This document shows, piece by piece, positions 1 to 11,933 of a DNA stretch of 64,000 nt (positions within the stretch are counted from its first letter, which is position 1; every line of letters begins with the position of its first letter). The position numbers and the translations under genes were made by a program. The stretch is from Zoroaster sp. YZ-2022 (taxonomy: Eukaryota; Echinodermata; Asteroidea; Forcipulatida; Zoroasteridae). The DNA lies in contig CM055816.1 in the NCBI GenBank assembly GCA_029582265.1, positions 20,765,843 to 20,829,842 on the forward strand, given 5' to 3'. The notes below the pieces were generated by a model that saw nothing but the letters and a program-made list of their open reading frames with translations, had not been told where the DNA came from and ran no database searches.

Positions 1-89
1 CTTTTGATTAGGTGAGTTGAAATTGTTGTACAGTAATCCTAAATTGTAATATCATTGTTAATCATTTTATTGGCTCTCCGGTTAAAGGA

Positions 90-1010
90 GATGCTGGGGG
101 ATCGAACAAGGGTGTTCTCTGTCCCACTCCTTTACTCTATATGTGCTGGAAAAGAGGCTAGCGAGTTTGGTTAGAACAAATTGTAACCAAAAGCGGCAGT
201 ATTACACCCTGAAGGTGAAAGTAGTATTCGGTTAATACCAACATGCTGAGCGACACTACATTCTTTGTCAGTGATAACAATGAATTTGATGTTATTTCAG
301 AACATTCTTAATATCTGTTGTAAAGGGAGTAAGGTGGGTCTAAACTCAATGTAGAAAAAGTCAAAAGGTTTTGTGTCTCGGAAAATGGAATAATAGAACT
401 GATAAACCGTGTAACTTTCAGTGGTGTAATAAGCTCAAAATCTTAAAGGTTATTGTTGGGAACGATGTCACACCAATTGATAATTAGGAGCCAAGAATAA
501 ATAAAATCCGTTGTACTTTTAGATAAATGAATAAACGTAATTTAAACTATAACGGAAAGGTTGTTATTGTAAATACTTTGGGTCAGGTAATTAATTACCT
601 GGGCAGTGTTATAACCTGTCTGGTAAAGTTATTAAGAAGATGAGTAATATGATGTGGAAATTCTTTTGGGATGGTAAGATTGAAAAAAATGTATTGAGCC
701 TACTGTCACCGGTCCGAAAAGAATTTGGGGAATGGGTCTTATTGACGTTAACTGCAAATTAATGAGTCTTAAAATTGAATTGGCACCTACTCCTACTCAA
801 AGGAAAATAGGTATTTATTTTTTGACTATTAGATAAATAAAGCTATTTTCTGACCATTTGGATGGTGTTTGCCAATGTGAAAAAGTCTCTAAAACTACGT
901 CTTTCTATATAGATCTTATCCTCGCCTTTGAAAAGGTTGGAAAAGTTAGATTGTAATTTTCCGAGTGTCCTAGAAACCAGAAAAAAAAGTTCCTTTATGG
1001 AACAATGTTA
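90..1010 (+). pseudogene. Tx1/L1-type LINE reverse transcriptase remnant
   Basis: Translating + with several frame changes gives the back half of a non-LTR reverse transcriptase. A degraded QGCSLSP-like stretch lies near 115-150. A YADDTTFF-like active-site box lies near 243-265, now reading LSDTTFF. WCNKLKILKVIVGN follows near 427-463 and YNGKVVIVNTLG near 548-584. MMWKFFWDGKIEKN lies near 650-692 and GMGLIDVNCKLMSLK near 732-770. This order is what Tx1-like L1-clade ORF2 proteins show after the palm domain. The sequence runs off the left edge, so the endonuclease part would lie outside the window. No intact frame longer than about 60 codons remains, so this is a dead fragment. The family name rests on remembered motif order, not on a search. 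Confidence 0.6.
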
Positions 1011-1019
1011 GAGTCACTA

Positions 1020-3600
1020 GAGACAATTCTACTTTTTGGTGGCTCCTTTTGGTTGGAAAATAATTCCAGAGTCTCGGGCCGCGACAGAAAAAGACCTATC
1101 ACCCAAGTTCCGTTTTGAAGTTGGTTCCTTTAGGGAAGTGACATGTTGCTGGAGCGCAAATTGCGTGATGGAGTGTAGACTTTTAAGCAGTTCAGAAATA
1201 TAAATTGAACAGCTAATAAAAGATTAGCATACGTTTAAAAACAATTCTCTGTGTGAAACAGGAAGCCAGTGCAGTTCTTTCAAGATTGGCGTGATATGGC
1301 ATGACTTTCTGTGTTTTGTATGTGCTGAAGACAAGATATTTGATTCTGCGGGAGACCGTATAGGAGAGCATTCCCGTTATCGAGCAGCACTTTTATTCAA
1401 GTATTTCCTCCATTCGGCTAATATTTCTGATATGAAATGATGATATGCGAACAATGTTGGAGATATGAGGGTTTCCCAAAGTCATTGTCAAGTCAAATAT
1501 ATCACCCAAATTACATTAGCTTGTGATGAAGGGGACATCTGCGAGTCTCAAATTGTAATAAATGGAAGAAACAATTTAGATAGTTGCTGACGTGATCCAA
1601 ATAGAACAAATTCTGGTTTTTTTTTTTTTTTGTTTTCATTCAATTTCAAAGTTTTGCCTCATCCAACTACGAATCTCTTGAATTGTTCTCCAGCATTGTA
1701 AGCCAATACACGAGAATCTTGCAGGTTCTTGAGAAGATTTAAAAGTAATGTAAAAGCTCCGTGTCGTCGGCGTGAACGCTGATAATTTAAGTGTACTTCA
1801 AACTGATATCACGAACTGGAAAGGTACAAACAGTAAACCACTGTGGGCGAAACACGGAGCAGGAATTTCAGAATAGTCCGAGAATAACAGGCTCGGAGAT
1901 AGCGTTACCAATACAAACATGCTGAGGCCCTGTTAAAGTGAGGACTTACACCAATCCAGGGCTGTGTCATATATTCCAATAATTATGATATTGAGAAGGC
2001 GGGAGAGAGAAAGGATTTTGTGATCGACTGTGTCCAAAAGCAGCGCTTAAATCTAACAAAACTAATGCAGTGATTTTCCATCATCCATGGCAGATAAAAT
2101 GTCATTATTGACGCGGAGAAGAGCAGTTTTCGTTCCATGAAATGGTTTTATAGGCTGACTGATATGTGCCGACAGGTTATTAACACGAAAAAGTGTCAGA
2201 TCCGTGATAAAACAACTCACTCGATTGTTTTTCAGGTACTTTAAATTGGCTACCGGTCAGTAATTTTTGGCTTCCTTGTCCAAATTGGGTTTCTTTAGGA
2301 GTGGTTTAACATGAACAACCTTCTGGCTATCAGGGAAACAACCGGAAGAAAGAGATCTGTTTGCAATAATTGTGATATACTTAGCAAACATCAATAATCA
2401 GTTTAATTAGCGAAGTTGGTACTAGATCAGGTTTACATAATTTTGATGGCGATTTCATGATGGGTTTCTTGATCTCCGTAACACTAGTAGGCTCAACCAT
2501 AGACAGTCTACAATGTGGATCCTTGCGTGGCAGTGTTTGTGATAGAATAGCAGGTACTGGGGGTAAGAACGACGGATATTCTCGATTTTGTGACAAAAAG
2601 AAATGCATTTGCAAGGTCCTGATCGGAGTGTATAGATGGAAGCACTGGGTTTAGGGTTTATGAAGCAGCTTTTCAACAATGTTAAAAGAGTTTTTCTGAT
2701 CATAAAACTCTCTTCCGATAGTGAGCTATTTTGCCTGGTTAATCATATTTCTTTACAATGTCACGTTAGTTTACAGTATTCTTGCCGATGTACTCCAAGT
2801 TTCCCTTCCCATTTCCATTTTCGCTCAAGTTGACGGCGGATTTTCCTTGCAGATATCATCATTGAACCAGGGGGATTCAGGTTGTAGTTTAACAGTTCGA
2901 GGTTTTGCGAAGACATGATGGTCCAAAGATATTTTGGACAGTGGATTCAAATAGATTGACATCTTCAAGGTTTACATTTTCCAGTTGAGACTCAATGTCA
3001 TGACATAAATCTTGGATATTTACATTTTCCATTGGCGAGTAGTTACAGAAATGGTAGGTATGGGGAGGTTTTAAAGGTTCATATCTGCCATGATTTCATA
3101 ATGATCAGATAAGCCGGGACGGATAGTTATATTTAGAGATGAGAGGTGAAGTGTTTTCACGCGTTATCATGAGGAATCAAGACAGTGACCATATCGATGA
3201 GTGAGTGCTGTGATGTGCTGGATAAGTCCATGAGCAGAGGAGCAGATCTTTAAACCCCAGTTGCATAAGTTTTGAAGTGATGTCCACATGAATGTTAAAA
3301 TCGCCGGTTAAAATAAATGTCAGATGGGTGCAATGGTCAGGCCGGAGTGCTGGTTGTGTAAGTTTGTCCATTCTACGGCGACCAGCACACCTCTGTGTGT
3401 GCGGCGGTATGTTTGGGGTTGATTGGCAAGTATTCCGCGACGGTTAAAGATTGACTCAATGCTGAATAAGATAGAGCTGCATCAGTGCATGGAGCATTGC
3501 GAAGATTGGGTAGTTCATTACGGCTGTAGGACATTTTATGGAGCTGAGTGGCGTTGGTGGGTGTGTTGATCGGTGTTTCAGGTCCAGGGTTTGGGTTTAT
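1020..3600 (-). pseudogene. L2/CR1-type LINE remnant (endonuclease to RT)
   Basis: On the minus strand the order is that of a complete but broken LINE ORF2. An APE endonuclease box LTFILTGDFNIHVD lies near 3285-3325. It is followed by a linker and an RT entry like SLSSGCFPDSQKVVHVKPLL near 2290-2350. The palm motif A LVLLDLSAAF is near 2045-2075, after which the frame shifts. A HADDTELL active-site box is near 1765-1790, and RTIQEIRSWMRQNF near 1655-1700. The terminal LHWLPV box is near 1265-1285, and a GDRSFSVAARDSG-like end near 1065-1110. Stops and frameshifts separate these blocks. It abuts the oppositely oriented Tx1 remnant, so two LINEs meet tail to tail. L2 versus CR1 cannot be settled by eye. 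Confidence 0.65.
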
Positions 3601-3717
3601 GTCACCAGAAATTAGAGTTCCAGGTGAAAGATGGCAGATGAATTATCTTAATATGATATAGGACAACTCAACAATTTAAGGTGGCGGATTTGTTGTTTTT
3701 ATGTAGCATACAAGCTG

Positions 3718-4890
3718 TAGGTTTGCATGCTGTAGTCATATTCTAAAAGATGAGTCATTGAGACACAATAGTCCAGATAGCAAGAGTAAGATAAACATGA
3801 TGTGAACCTCCATTGTCTGATCGCAAAGTAATTGATCCAAACAAAGAAACTTGTGGTCAAGCTACAGGTTATAATCTCAAGCTACATGTTTTAAATACAA
3901 GTGAGGGTTGACTTCTTTACAAAAAAATGAATATACAAGATATGTATCCATTACACAGTAAAATCTTACAGCAGAGACAGAAAAAAATACAGCAGTTTTC
4001 ACTTATAAGAAGACAAATGTACCAATACTCACATAAAACATCCAGTAGATTCCAGGTGTAATAAGAAATTCACTAGTATAAACATGAAGACACACTAGTA
4101 GCTACAAAACACTTATTTAACACAAAAACTGGAGGAAGCTGCTATGAATAGCTGCTTGTTGAAGCGCTCACACATTGTCCAGATTTACCGGAACACCTAA
4201 TACCTCAAGTCACCTACGCACCACCCCACACATAACAATCGCCTCTGAATCCAAGGTTACCAGACACTAACTTACCCCAACAACCTACCCCCACCCCACC
4301 CATAAAAATCTCCCTCACAATCCAAGGTTACCAGACACTAACACCTCAACCCACCTACGCACCACCCACCTGTAACAATCCCCTCACACCTTAATCCCCT
4401 CACAATCCAAGGTTACCAGACACTAACAACCCAAATCACCACCACCCACCCCACCTGCCCCACCCACCACCCCACCCTATCTACACCCCACACAACCATA
4501 AAATCTCCCTCACAATCCAAGTTTGCCAATATTTATACTTAACGCCCTGACTGTAGGTTGCATGCTGTAGTCATATTCTAAAGATGAGTCATTTGAGACA
4601 CAATGGTCCAGATAGCAAGAGTAGGAATAAAGCATGATGTAGACCTCCATTGTCTGATCACTGGTCAATTGATCCAAACAAAAGGCTTGTGGATCGAGAC
4701 TACAGGTTATAATCTCAAGCTGCATGTTTAAATCTAAGTGAGGATTGACTGCACAAAAAAAATGAATATACAAGATATGTATCCATTACACGGTAAAATC
4801 TTACAGCAGAGACAGAAAAATACAGCAGTTTTCACTTATGAAAGACAAATGTACCAATACTCACATAAAACATCCACTGAGTAGATTCCA
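3718..4890 (+). repeat. 340-bp direct repeat pair flanking a minisatellite
   Basis: A block at 3718-4055 recurs at 4551-4890 with about 90 percent identity by eye. Both copies run from TGCATGCTGTAGTCATATTC to CATAAAACATCCA and a shared TAGATTCCA. The second copy stops at the assembly gap. Spacing between copies is 833 bp. No coding potential is seen. It may be the visible edge of a larger tandem array lost in the gap. Confidence 0.75.
4180..4520. repeat. CA-rich minisatellite
   Basis: Irregular repeats of a unit containing TCCAAGGTTACCAGACACTA occur at least four times (about 4251, 4321, 4408 and a degraded 4516). They are separated by ACCCACC-rich runs. The top strand is strongly C rich and G poor. 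It lies between the two 340-bp direct repeat copies. Confidence 0.75.
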
Positions 4891-5390
4891 NNNNNNNNNN
4901 NNNNNNNNNNNNNNNNNNNNNNNNNNNNNNNNNNNNNNNNNNNNNNNNNNNNNNNNNNNNNNNNNNNNNNNNNNNNNNNNNNNNNNNNNNNNNNNNNNNN
5001 NNNNNNNNNNNNNNNNNNNNNNNNNNNNNNNNNNNNNNNNNNNNNNNNNNNNNNNNNNNNNNNNNNNNNNNNNNNNNNNNNNNNNNNNNNNNNNNNNNNN
5101 NNNNNNNNNNNNNNNNNNNNNNNNNNNNNNNNNNNNNNNNNNNNNNNNNNNNNNNNNNNNNNNNNNNNNNNNNNNNNNNNNNNNNNNNNNNNNNNNNNNN
5201 NNNNNNNNNNNNNNNNNNNNNNNNNNNNNNNNNNNNNNNNNNNNNNNNNNNNNNNNNNNNNNNNNNNNNNNNNNNNNNNNNNNNNNNNNNNNNNNNNNNN
5301 NNNNNNNNNNNNNNNNNNNNNNNNNNNNNNNNNNNNNNNNNNNNNNNNNNNNNNNNNNNNNNNNNNNNNNNNNNNNNNNNNNNNNNNNNN
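4891..5390. other. Assembly gap (500 N)
   Basis: Exactly 500 N, a fixed-length scaffold placeholder, so the true distance is unknown. The satellite begins at the first base after it, so the missing sequence is probably repeat DNA. Confidence 0.98.
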
Positions 5391-6225
5391 AAATGTAGTT
5401 TTTGAAAAATAAATGCCAAATAGGGCCTGATTTGGTTTTTGATTCCATATGTGATGTGGAATAGAACATGACGACTAACCGACCAAAAAAATCTGGAGCG
5501 AAGGACAAAAATATTTAGATTTTATGGAGGAAAAGAAGCTTTAATGATAAACCAGTAGGACGCTTGTAAAATGTATGTTTCAGCAAATAAATGCCAAAGA
5601 AATTTTTGGATTGGTTTTTGATTCCATATGATGGAAGCACATGATGACCAACCGACCAAAAATTTAGAGCGAAGGACAAAATATTTAGATTTTATGGAGG
5701 AAAAAGTAGTTTTTAACATAAATCGAGTAGTGGAGTGCTGTAAAATGTAGTTTTTGAAAACAATGCCAAAGAAAATTTTTGATTTGCTTTTTGATTCCAT
5801 ATGCGATGCAAGTTAACATGACGACTAACCTGACCAAAAAATCTAGAGCGAAGGACAAAATATTTAGATTTTATGGAGGAAAAGTGTGCTTTTAACATAA
5901 ATCGAGTAGGATGCTGAAAAATGTAGTTTTTGAAAAAATAAATGCCAAAGAAATTTGGGATTTGCTTTTTGATTCCATATGTGATGTGGAAGCACATGAC
6001 TTGATTCAACTGACCAAAAAATCTAGATGAAGCGATCAAAATAATATTTAGATTTTATGGAGGAAAAGCAGTTTTGCATCCGATAAATTTAGTAGGATGC
6101 TGTAAAATAGAAGTTTTTTTTGAAAAATAAATGCCAGTAAATTTTGGATTTGCTGGATTCCATATGTGATGTGGAGGCACATGACGACTAACCGACCAAA
6201 AATCTAGAGCGAAGGACAAATTGGG
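5391..6225. repeat. ~177-bp tandem satellite, nearly five copies
   Basis: The start AAATGTAGTTTTTGAAAA recurs in degenerate form near 5391, 5568, 5743, 5918 and 6104, giving periods of 177, 175, 175 and 186 bp. Each unit carries TTGATTCCATATG, a segment like GACTAACCGACCAAAAA, and TTTAGATTTTATGGAGG. The array ends near 6225. The left edge is the gap. Long minus-strand open frames across it repeat with the unit and are by-products of the period. Confidence 0.85.
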
Positions 6226-6269
6226 AATGTTGATTTGCACAATTTCTTCCAAGGTTTTCGTTAAGCTCA

Positions 6270-7740
6270 CCGATGAATAAGTACACGGTTAATGCACGGT
6301 CAGTGAATGAAACACTTCAAGGTCATAAAGTGAGGTTGTATACCACTTTTTTTTCCAAATTTATATTATTACATTGTCAAGTCACATTGAATACGCACAA
6401 TTATTCTATACCTTTGATCTTCATATTTTCCTTCTTGACCAGGGCTTCAAATTTATTTTTTTCAGGTAACTTTTGTTTTATATTAAGCATAGTCCACAAA
6501 ATCAAATATCTCCATTTTGTAGCTTTAAATGTTCAATCAATATTTTAAAAGTCGCCGCATGGGTATATAATGGCACACTCAGCCAAACCAAAATGGAACA
6601 GGGTACACACTTTCGGTCAGGGTATCCGGTTATGTTACGCTGTATGGTTGCGCGTGGCAACACAATATTATTAATAGCACTACATGACAAGTAAACTTTT
6701 TAATCGCACTCAGACTGATCATTGTTTATCTCAATGATTGAATGGGGCTATTACTTTTCTTGAATGTAGCATATGGAAGAGTACCCATGAATACAGTGGT
6801 TACATAAATGTTTAGTGGCATGTCTGAAACATATGCATTACTCCAATGGTCTATGCAGCCATATCCAAAGTGCTCTACACGCTCTTTGTTAAAAACCCAA
6901 TTTTAGCATTTGCATGGCATAGTGACACACTGAACATAAAATTTGGGGGAACTTAACTTAATTTGAAGGTCGCTTTCACCTTTGGTATGTCCATGGTTGG
7001 CAGGTGTACTCTATGGACGTAATTTGGGTGAATGTTCATATGCAGTGGTTCTGCACGGAAACATGAAAGCGCCATAAAATATGTGACATGGAAGAATCAT
7101 CTTCTAAAAAGTGTCGATACTGACGGATCAAACTCTGTTATGTCCTTGGTGGACAAACCCCTGAAGACCTTTATCCATTAAAATAATAAAGATTTAATAA
7201 TCAAATATAGCGGTGGTACAAAACAAATTAACAAACCCCTTTATGGGGAAATCTTTCGTCCCGATAATGTAGTATTGCTATCCTTTGCTATATCGTTGAT
7301 AAAAATAAACCACGTGTTGATTAGAGCCATTGTCAACAATCTTTTACAAAAAGAATTGCCTGTGTATTATTATATCTCAAAGAAAACATTGTTTAGGTTA
7401 TTTACAGGGGAGTATGTAGCATGTGATTCAGTCAACCGGTTTATGGGAATGCCCTACAAAGGATTTATTGTTAAAAGTGCCTTCATAGTTTACTATAATC
7501 CAAATACAATTTAATAAACAAAGCTCTGAATGAATACAAAATAGAGACTATTATTAATGAGAGATCATCGCCTGCATTGATCACTTGATAAGCAACAATA
7601 AGCTGCCATAATATAAGTAGTAGACGTACTTTGTCCATATTAGACCAAACGGTGCCAACCCGTTCCTTGCTTTATAGTGTTGTTATTTCTGCGTTATTAT
7701 TAATGTTTGCAGCTCATCAGCAGTGGTGGCGGCACAATAG
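6270..7740. other. Anonymous AT-rich sequence
   Basis: No recognisable protein domain, RNA gene or transposon end was found. Short open frames, the longest 91 codons near 6273-6548, have no conserved look. Confidence 0.5.
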
Positions 7741-7884
7741 AGGTACTTGCATTTGGATGGCCAACCGTATCAGATAAGTAAAACGCAGCTTTTGCATGGT
7801 GAGGATGACAGCGTGTGACCAATGCGGTGACACCCTGTATGTGGAATCAATTGAGTAGCAATTAGTTCCTGAAAAGAACTGGGG

Positions 7885-7955
7885 GTACAACCGATGTTTC
7901 TATCAGATGCGTTTCTGATCGTCCTCAGGAGAATGCCGGACTCTGGAAAATGTTG
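7885..7955 (-). ncRNA. Degenerate hammerhead-like motif in Penelope terminal segment (left)
   Basis: Reading minus, CTGAGGA is followed by ATCAG, a loop and CTGAT, then GAAACATC. The equivalent site in better copies is GAAACGTC, so base 16.2 has changed and the helix I strand GAG has become GGT. Probably inactive. Confidence 0.4.
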
Positions 7956-7989
7956 CTGCTTGGCAGATTGCTGAAGGATCATCCCATGA

Positions 7990-10145
7990 ATGGATGCTGG
8001 AGGATTAGCCTGCTGAGGCGCGCAGGCGGGAAACTGTGGGACTGTGAGACTAGGATCCTAGGCGTTGGGAAGAGAGGTGTAAATACCGAACTGAATCGTT
8101 GCTACACAAGCACAGGGAAGCGAGGGTGAAGTTCACCCAGGGTATACAGGGGATCCCCAGTCTGGGTGGTTGGCGTGACTTTTGGGACATGAAGCATCCT
8201 TCAGTTCGTAGTATAGGTCGCCAAATGTCGCCGATGAAGAAACCGATGTCCTGTGGCACAGTGTCGCGTTTGACGATCTCGATGGCCCTCTGATGCGTCT
8301 GGGTGTGCCATGCGTCGATGGGTTGTGATGACGCTGGGCTGCCCGCCAGTCGATTTGCGGTCCTGATGTGCGAGTGCTTGACGATGGCGGACTTTCGAAA
8401 TCTCCTGCGGCCGTGTGCTCGCTGGTGTTCCTTCAATCTGACAAGGTTGCGTTTAGTCGCTGATGGTACCTTACCGCACTCCTGGCTAGGATCCGGTAGG
8501 ACTTCCGCTCTGTTGTTTGGGTCCGGTTTGTCCTTGTGGGTATGTAGAAGTCCTGGAGTTTGCTGGGGCCGGGAGTGGAACACATCGATGCCTGCTTGTC
8601 GGAGGATGCGTCAGAAGCCAGTGAGACGTCGAACCTAGGTAGGGGAGACAAGCAGAAGAGGGTTACCATTTACCTTGCTTTTTGGAGTTGGGAACCGGCT
8701 CCAGTGCTGATCTTTTTGCTGATTAAACTGTTGCGTTTTGAGGGTAGTTCGGATGCTGCGTTCCTGGGAAGGCTGTCCAAGTCACAAATGCGGTAGGCGC
8801 AAGCAATCGAGCGTACGGTTGACCGATGACTTGACAGTTTGGGATGATGGAAGGAGCGCTGATTCAGGGTACCGATTCGTGTGCGTGGGCTTTCTGTAGA
8901 CGTTGTGGTGTAGGGAGCCGTCTGGGTTTCTGGAAATACCGACATCAAGGAACGCGATCTTGTCATCTTCTTCCCGTTTCCATGGTGAACTTGAGTGCTT
9001 GGAAGTGTTGCTGGTTTTTTAAGATGTTGTAGAAAATCCTGAGTGGTGCGTCTCTGCCGTGTGGTCAAACCACAAGGTGTCATCCACGTAATCGGAGCCA
9101 CAACTTTGGGTTGGAGGTCGGCGGAGTTTGGGAGGAAGAGCTTTCAAACTCTTCCATGAAAATATCAGCGAAGCGACCGAGGATAAAGCGAGAGATCCCA
9201 TGGAGGTCCCAGCTGTCTGCTCGTAGAAACTTTGCCCTGAAACTGAAAACAACTTGAAGCAGACACATGTTAGTAGCAAATCATGAATTTTGGTCCGGGG
9301 TGCGTGATGTGCGATCATCAAGAGAAAGATCTTGTACGAGTCTGTCAACTTCACCAGGAGGTATGTCTCTGTAGTTGGGACATTGGTGAATAAGGAGACT
9401 AACATCAAAACAGCCAAGATGTCCTTTGGGTTGAAGTGTGAGAGCCCCGGGTGATCTCGAGCGAACTGACTGGAGTTGGGACACATGGTGTTGAGTGAGA
9501 CCCACCAAGGGTCGGAGGATCTTACTTCAAATGGACGGGCTGTGTACGTGGGTGAACCTCTGAGGCGACAATGAGGGCGGAGAGAACATCAGGTTTGTGA
9601 ATCTTCGGCTGGCCAAAGAACCTAGAGGCAGGATGAGAGCTGGATGGTCTGAGATGTCAGTAGAGATTGGATGGAGAGGCCACCGGCACGGTGGAGGCAA
9701 GGTTTGTTAGCGCTCTTTTCTCTATGGATGGGATGAGGTTCTTCTTGAGGGGCGGTATGAATCGGATACTAAAATGTGACTTACCTTGTCGGTGTATTGT
9801 GCTCAGGTCCATGATGACTGTATGCGTTGCCTTTTGTCTGCAGTGAGAGATGACTGGATGGAGATGTCTCGTCGGATGTCCCGTAAAGCAGAAAGTTCTC
9901 CCTTGGAGAGGTTAGGCTTGGCTGACTTGGTTTTACGCATGGACATCGCTCATCTGTAGTCTGGATCGTCATCCAGCTGCTGTTTTGTTGAGTCGTCGCA
10001 GGCTGGCTCAAGCCCTGACTGGATGTTTTCTTCCGTTGGAATGGATTTGGGTGTGAGGCAGGAAATTCATTCCAGTGACAGTACTGATGTTTCGATAGGA
10101 GTGAGGGTGCGTTGGCTGGGTGTTGACGACGGTGTGTTTCCTGAA
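7990..10145 (-). pseudogene. Penelope-like RT/GIY-YIG ORF, left copy
   Basis: On minus the frame order is as follows. A block like LSLQTKGNAYSHHGP (usual form LPADKGN..VVMD) lies near 9800-9850. A SLFTNVPTTET box lies near 9375-9410. FYEQTAGTSMGS lies near 9195-9235, then YVDDT, the RT active site, near 9073-9090. The GIY-YIG part follows as ECGKVPSATKRN with RLKEH near 8400-8470, then a conserved tail with DAWHTQTHQRAIEIV and DIGFFIGDIWRP near 8210-8320. In working copies the product is a reverse transcriptase with a C-terminal GIY-YIG endonuclease that primes reverse transcription at cut chromosomal DNA. Many frame changes make it non-functional. Confidence 0.75.
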
Positions 10146-10147
10146 CG

Positions 10148-11545
10148 CGTCCTCTCGCCCTATTGTCGCCTCCAGAGGTTCACCTTACAACACAAACCTG
10201 TCATTTAGCTAAGATCTCCGACCCTTGGTGGGTCTCACTCAACACCATGTGTCCAACTCCAGTCAGTTCGTTGAGATCACCTGGGCCTCACACTTCAACC
10301 CAGCGACATCTTGGTTAGTTTTGATGTTGTCTCCTATTCACCAATGTCCCAACTACAGAGACATGCCTCCTGGTGAGACAGTCTCGTACAAGATCTTTCT
10401 CTTGATGATCGCACATCACTCACCCCGCCGGACCAAATTCATGATTTGCTACTAACATGTGTCTCTTCAAGTTGTTTTCAGTTTCAGGGCAAGTTCTACG
10501 AGCAGACAGCTGGGACCTCCATGGGATCTCCTTTATCCCCGGTCCTTGCTGATATTTTCATGGAAGAGTTTGAAACTCTTCCTCAACCGCCGACTCCAAC
10601 CCAAGCTGTGGCTCCGATACGTGGATGACACCTTTGTGGTTTGGGCAACACAGCGAGACACACTCCAGGATTTCACAACATCTAAACCAGCAACACCGGA
10701 AGCATCAAGTTCACCATGGAAACGGAAGAAGATGACAAGATCGCGTTCCTTGATGTCGGCATTTCAGAAACCCAGACGGCTCCCCACACCACAACGTCTA
10801 CAGAAAACCCACGCACAGATCGGTACCTGAATCAGCGCTCCTTCCATCCAAGCATCAAGTCATCGGTCCAACCGTACGCTCGTACAACGCGCCTACAACA
10901 TTGTGACAAGGACAGCCTTCCCAAGGAACTGGCACATCCGAATCCACCCTCAAACGCAACGGTTACAATCCCAACAAGATCAGCACAGCGAAGCCGGTTC
11001 CAAACTCCAAAAGCAAGGTACGTGATCTAACCCTCTCTGCTTGTCTCCCCATCAGGTTCGACGTCTCACAAACTACAACGCATCCTCCGACAAGCAGGCA
11101 TCGATGTGTTCCACTCAGCCCCCAGCAAACTCCAGGACTCTACATACCCACAAAGGGCAAACCGGACCCAAACAACAGAGCGGGAGTCTACGGATCCTGT
11201 GAGTGCGGTAAGGTGTACATCGGCGAAACTAAACGCAACCTCCCATCAGATTGAAGGAACACCGAGCACACGGCCGCAGGAGATTTCGAGAAGTCCGCCA
11301 TCGTCAAGCACTCGTACTCGCATCAAGGACCACCAAATCGACTGGCAGCAGCCCAACTCATCACACCCATCGACGCATGGCACCCCAGACGCATCAGAGA
11401 GGCCATCGAGATCGTCAAACGACACTGTGCACAGGACATCGGTTTCTTCATCAGCGACATTTGGCGACCTATGCTACAGAAAAGGATCTTCTATATCCAA
11501 AGTCCATAACCCACCCCAGACGGGGATCCCTATATATAACCTAAG
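10148..11545 (+). pseudogene. Penelope-like RT/GIY-YIG ORF, right copy (5'-truncated)
   Basis: On plus, FYEQTAGTSMGSPLSPVLAD lies at about 10494-10553. LWLRYVDDTFVVW lies near 10606-10645. A TEEDDKIAFLDVGIS stretch lies near 10719-10765. A CECGKVYIGETKRN-type GIY-YIG block lies near 11200-11245. The frame switches repeatedly among all three phases, so no long ORF survives. The RT palm box YVDD is still intact in one frame. It lacks the upstream third that the left copy keeps. It is the mirror of the left copy and diverges from it by many indels, so the inversion is not an assembly echo of one read. Confidence 0.75.
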
Positions 11546-11730
11546 TCAACCACCCTCCTTCCCTGTTAACAACTGATTCAGTTCAGTGAGCACACCTCCT
11601 CCCCAACCCTAGGATCCTAGTCTCACAGTCCCACAGTTTCCGCCTGCGCGCCTCAACGAACTAATCCTCCAGCATCCATTCATGGGATGATCCTTCAGCA
11701 GTCTACTAAGCAGCAGCATTTTCCAGAGTC

Positions 11731-11785
11731 CGGCATTTCTGAGGACGATCAGAGCATACTGATCGAAACGTCGAGTTGTACCCAG
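11731..11785 (+). ncRNA. Hammerhead-like motif in Penelope terminal segment (right)
   Basis: CTGAGGA (11739-11745) fits the CUGANGA core. It is followed by a 6-bp stem GATCAG/CTGATC closed by AGCATA, then GAAAC (11765-11769) and the classic GTC cleavage triplet (11770-11772). One unpaired C sits between core and stem, a departure from the textbook fold. The upstream helix I strand is shortened here compared with the copy at 23380-23430. Type I hammerheads are established in Penelope-like element terminal repeats. Confidence 0.5.
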
Positions 11786-11933
11786 TTCTTTTCAGAACTA
11801 ATCTACTCAATTGAGATTCCACATGGTGTCACCGCAATTGGTCTTACTTGTATCAGATAAGTGATTGAACTGGACAGCAAGCAATGACATAGCAGTTCGT
11901 GGTTAGCCTGCTTACATGGGTACTAATCCAATC

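Larger units (their letters stand above)
7780..11849. mobile_element. Penelope-like element pair, head to head, with one target duplication
   Basis: Two copies of one GIY-YIG-encoding Penelope-like retroelement are joined 5' to 5'. The left copy reads on minus (about 10145 down to 7780) and the right copy reads on plus (about 10148 to 11849). The right copy is 5'-truncated and matches the left only from about 9590 outward. The 13-bp word GTATCAGATAAGT stands just outside both ends (7767-7779 and 11850-11862) in direct orientation. This looks like a target-site duplication for the whole dimer. Both outer ends carry a terminal segment with a hammerhead-like fold, TTAGTTCTGAAAAGAACT-type hairpins and a GGTGTCACCGCAATTG-type edge. 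Penelope elements are known for inverted partial copies and repeated terminal segments. Confidence 0.8.

Noticed and set aside
4832..5508. Long open frames on both strands across the N gap
   Set aside because: They consist mainly of unknown residues and exist only because N codons cannot be stops. The same holds at 41263-41934.
5522..6270. Set of minus-strand open frames with similar protein sequence
   Set aside because: They repeat with the 177-bp satellite period; similarity is due to the DNA repeat, not to a gene family.
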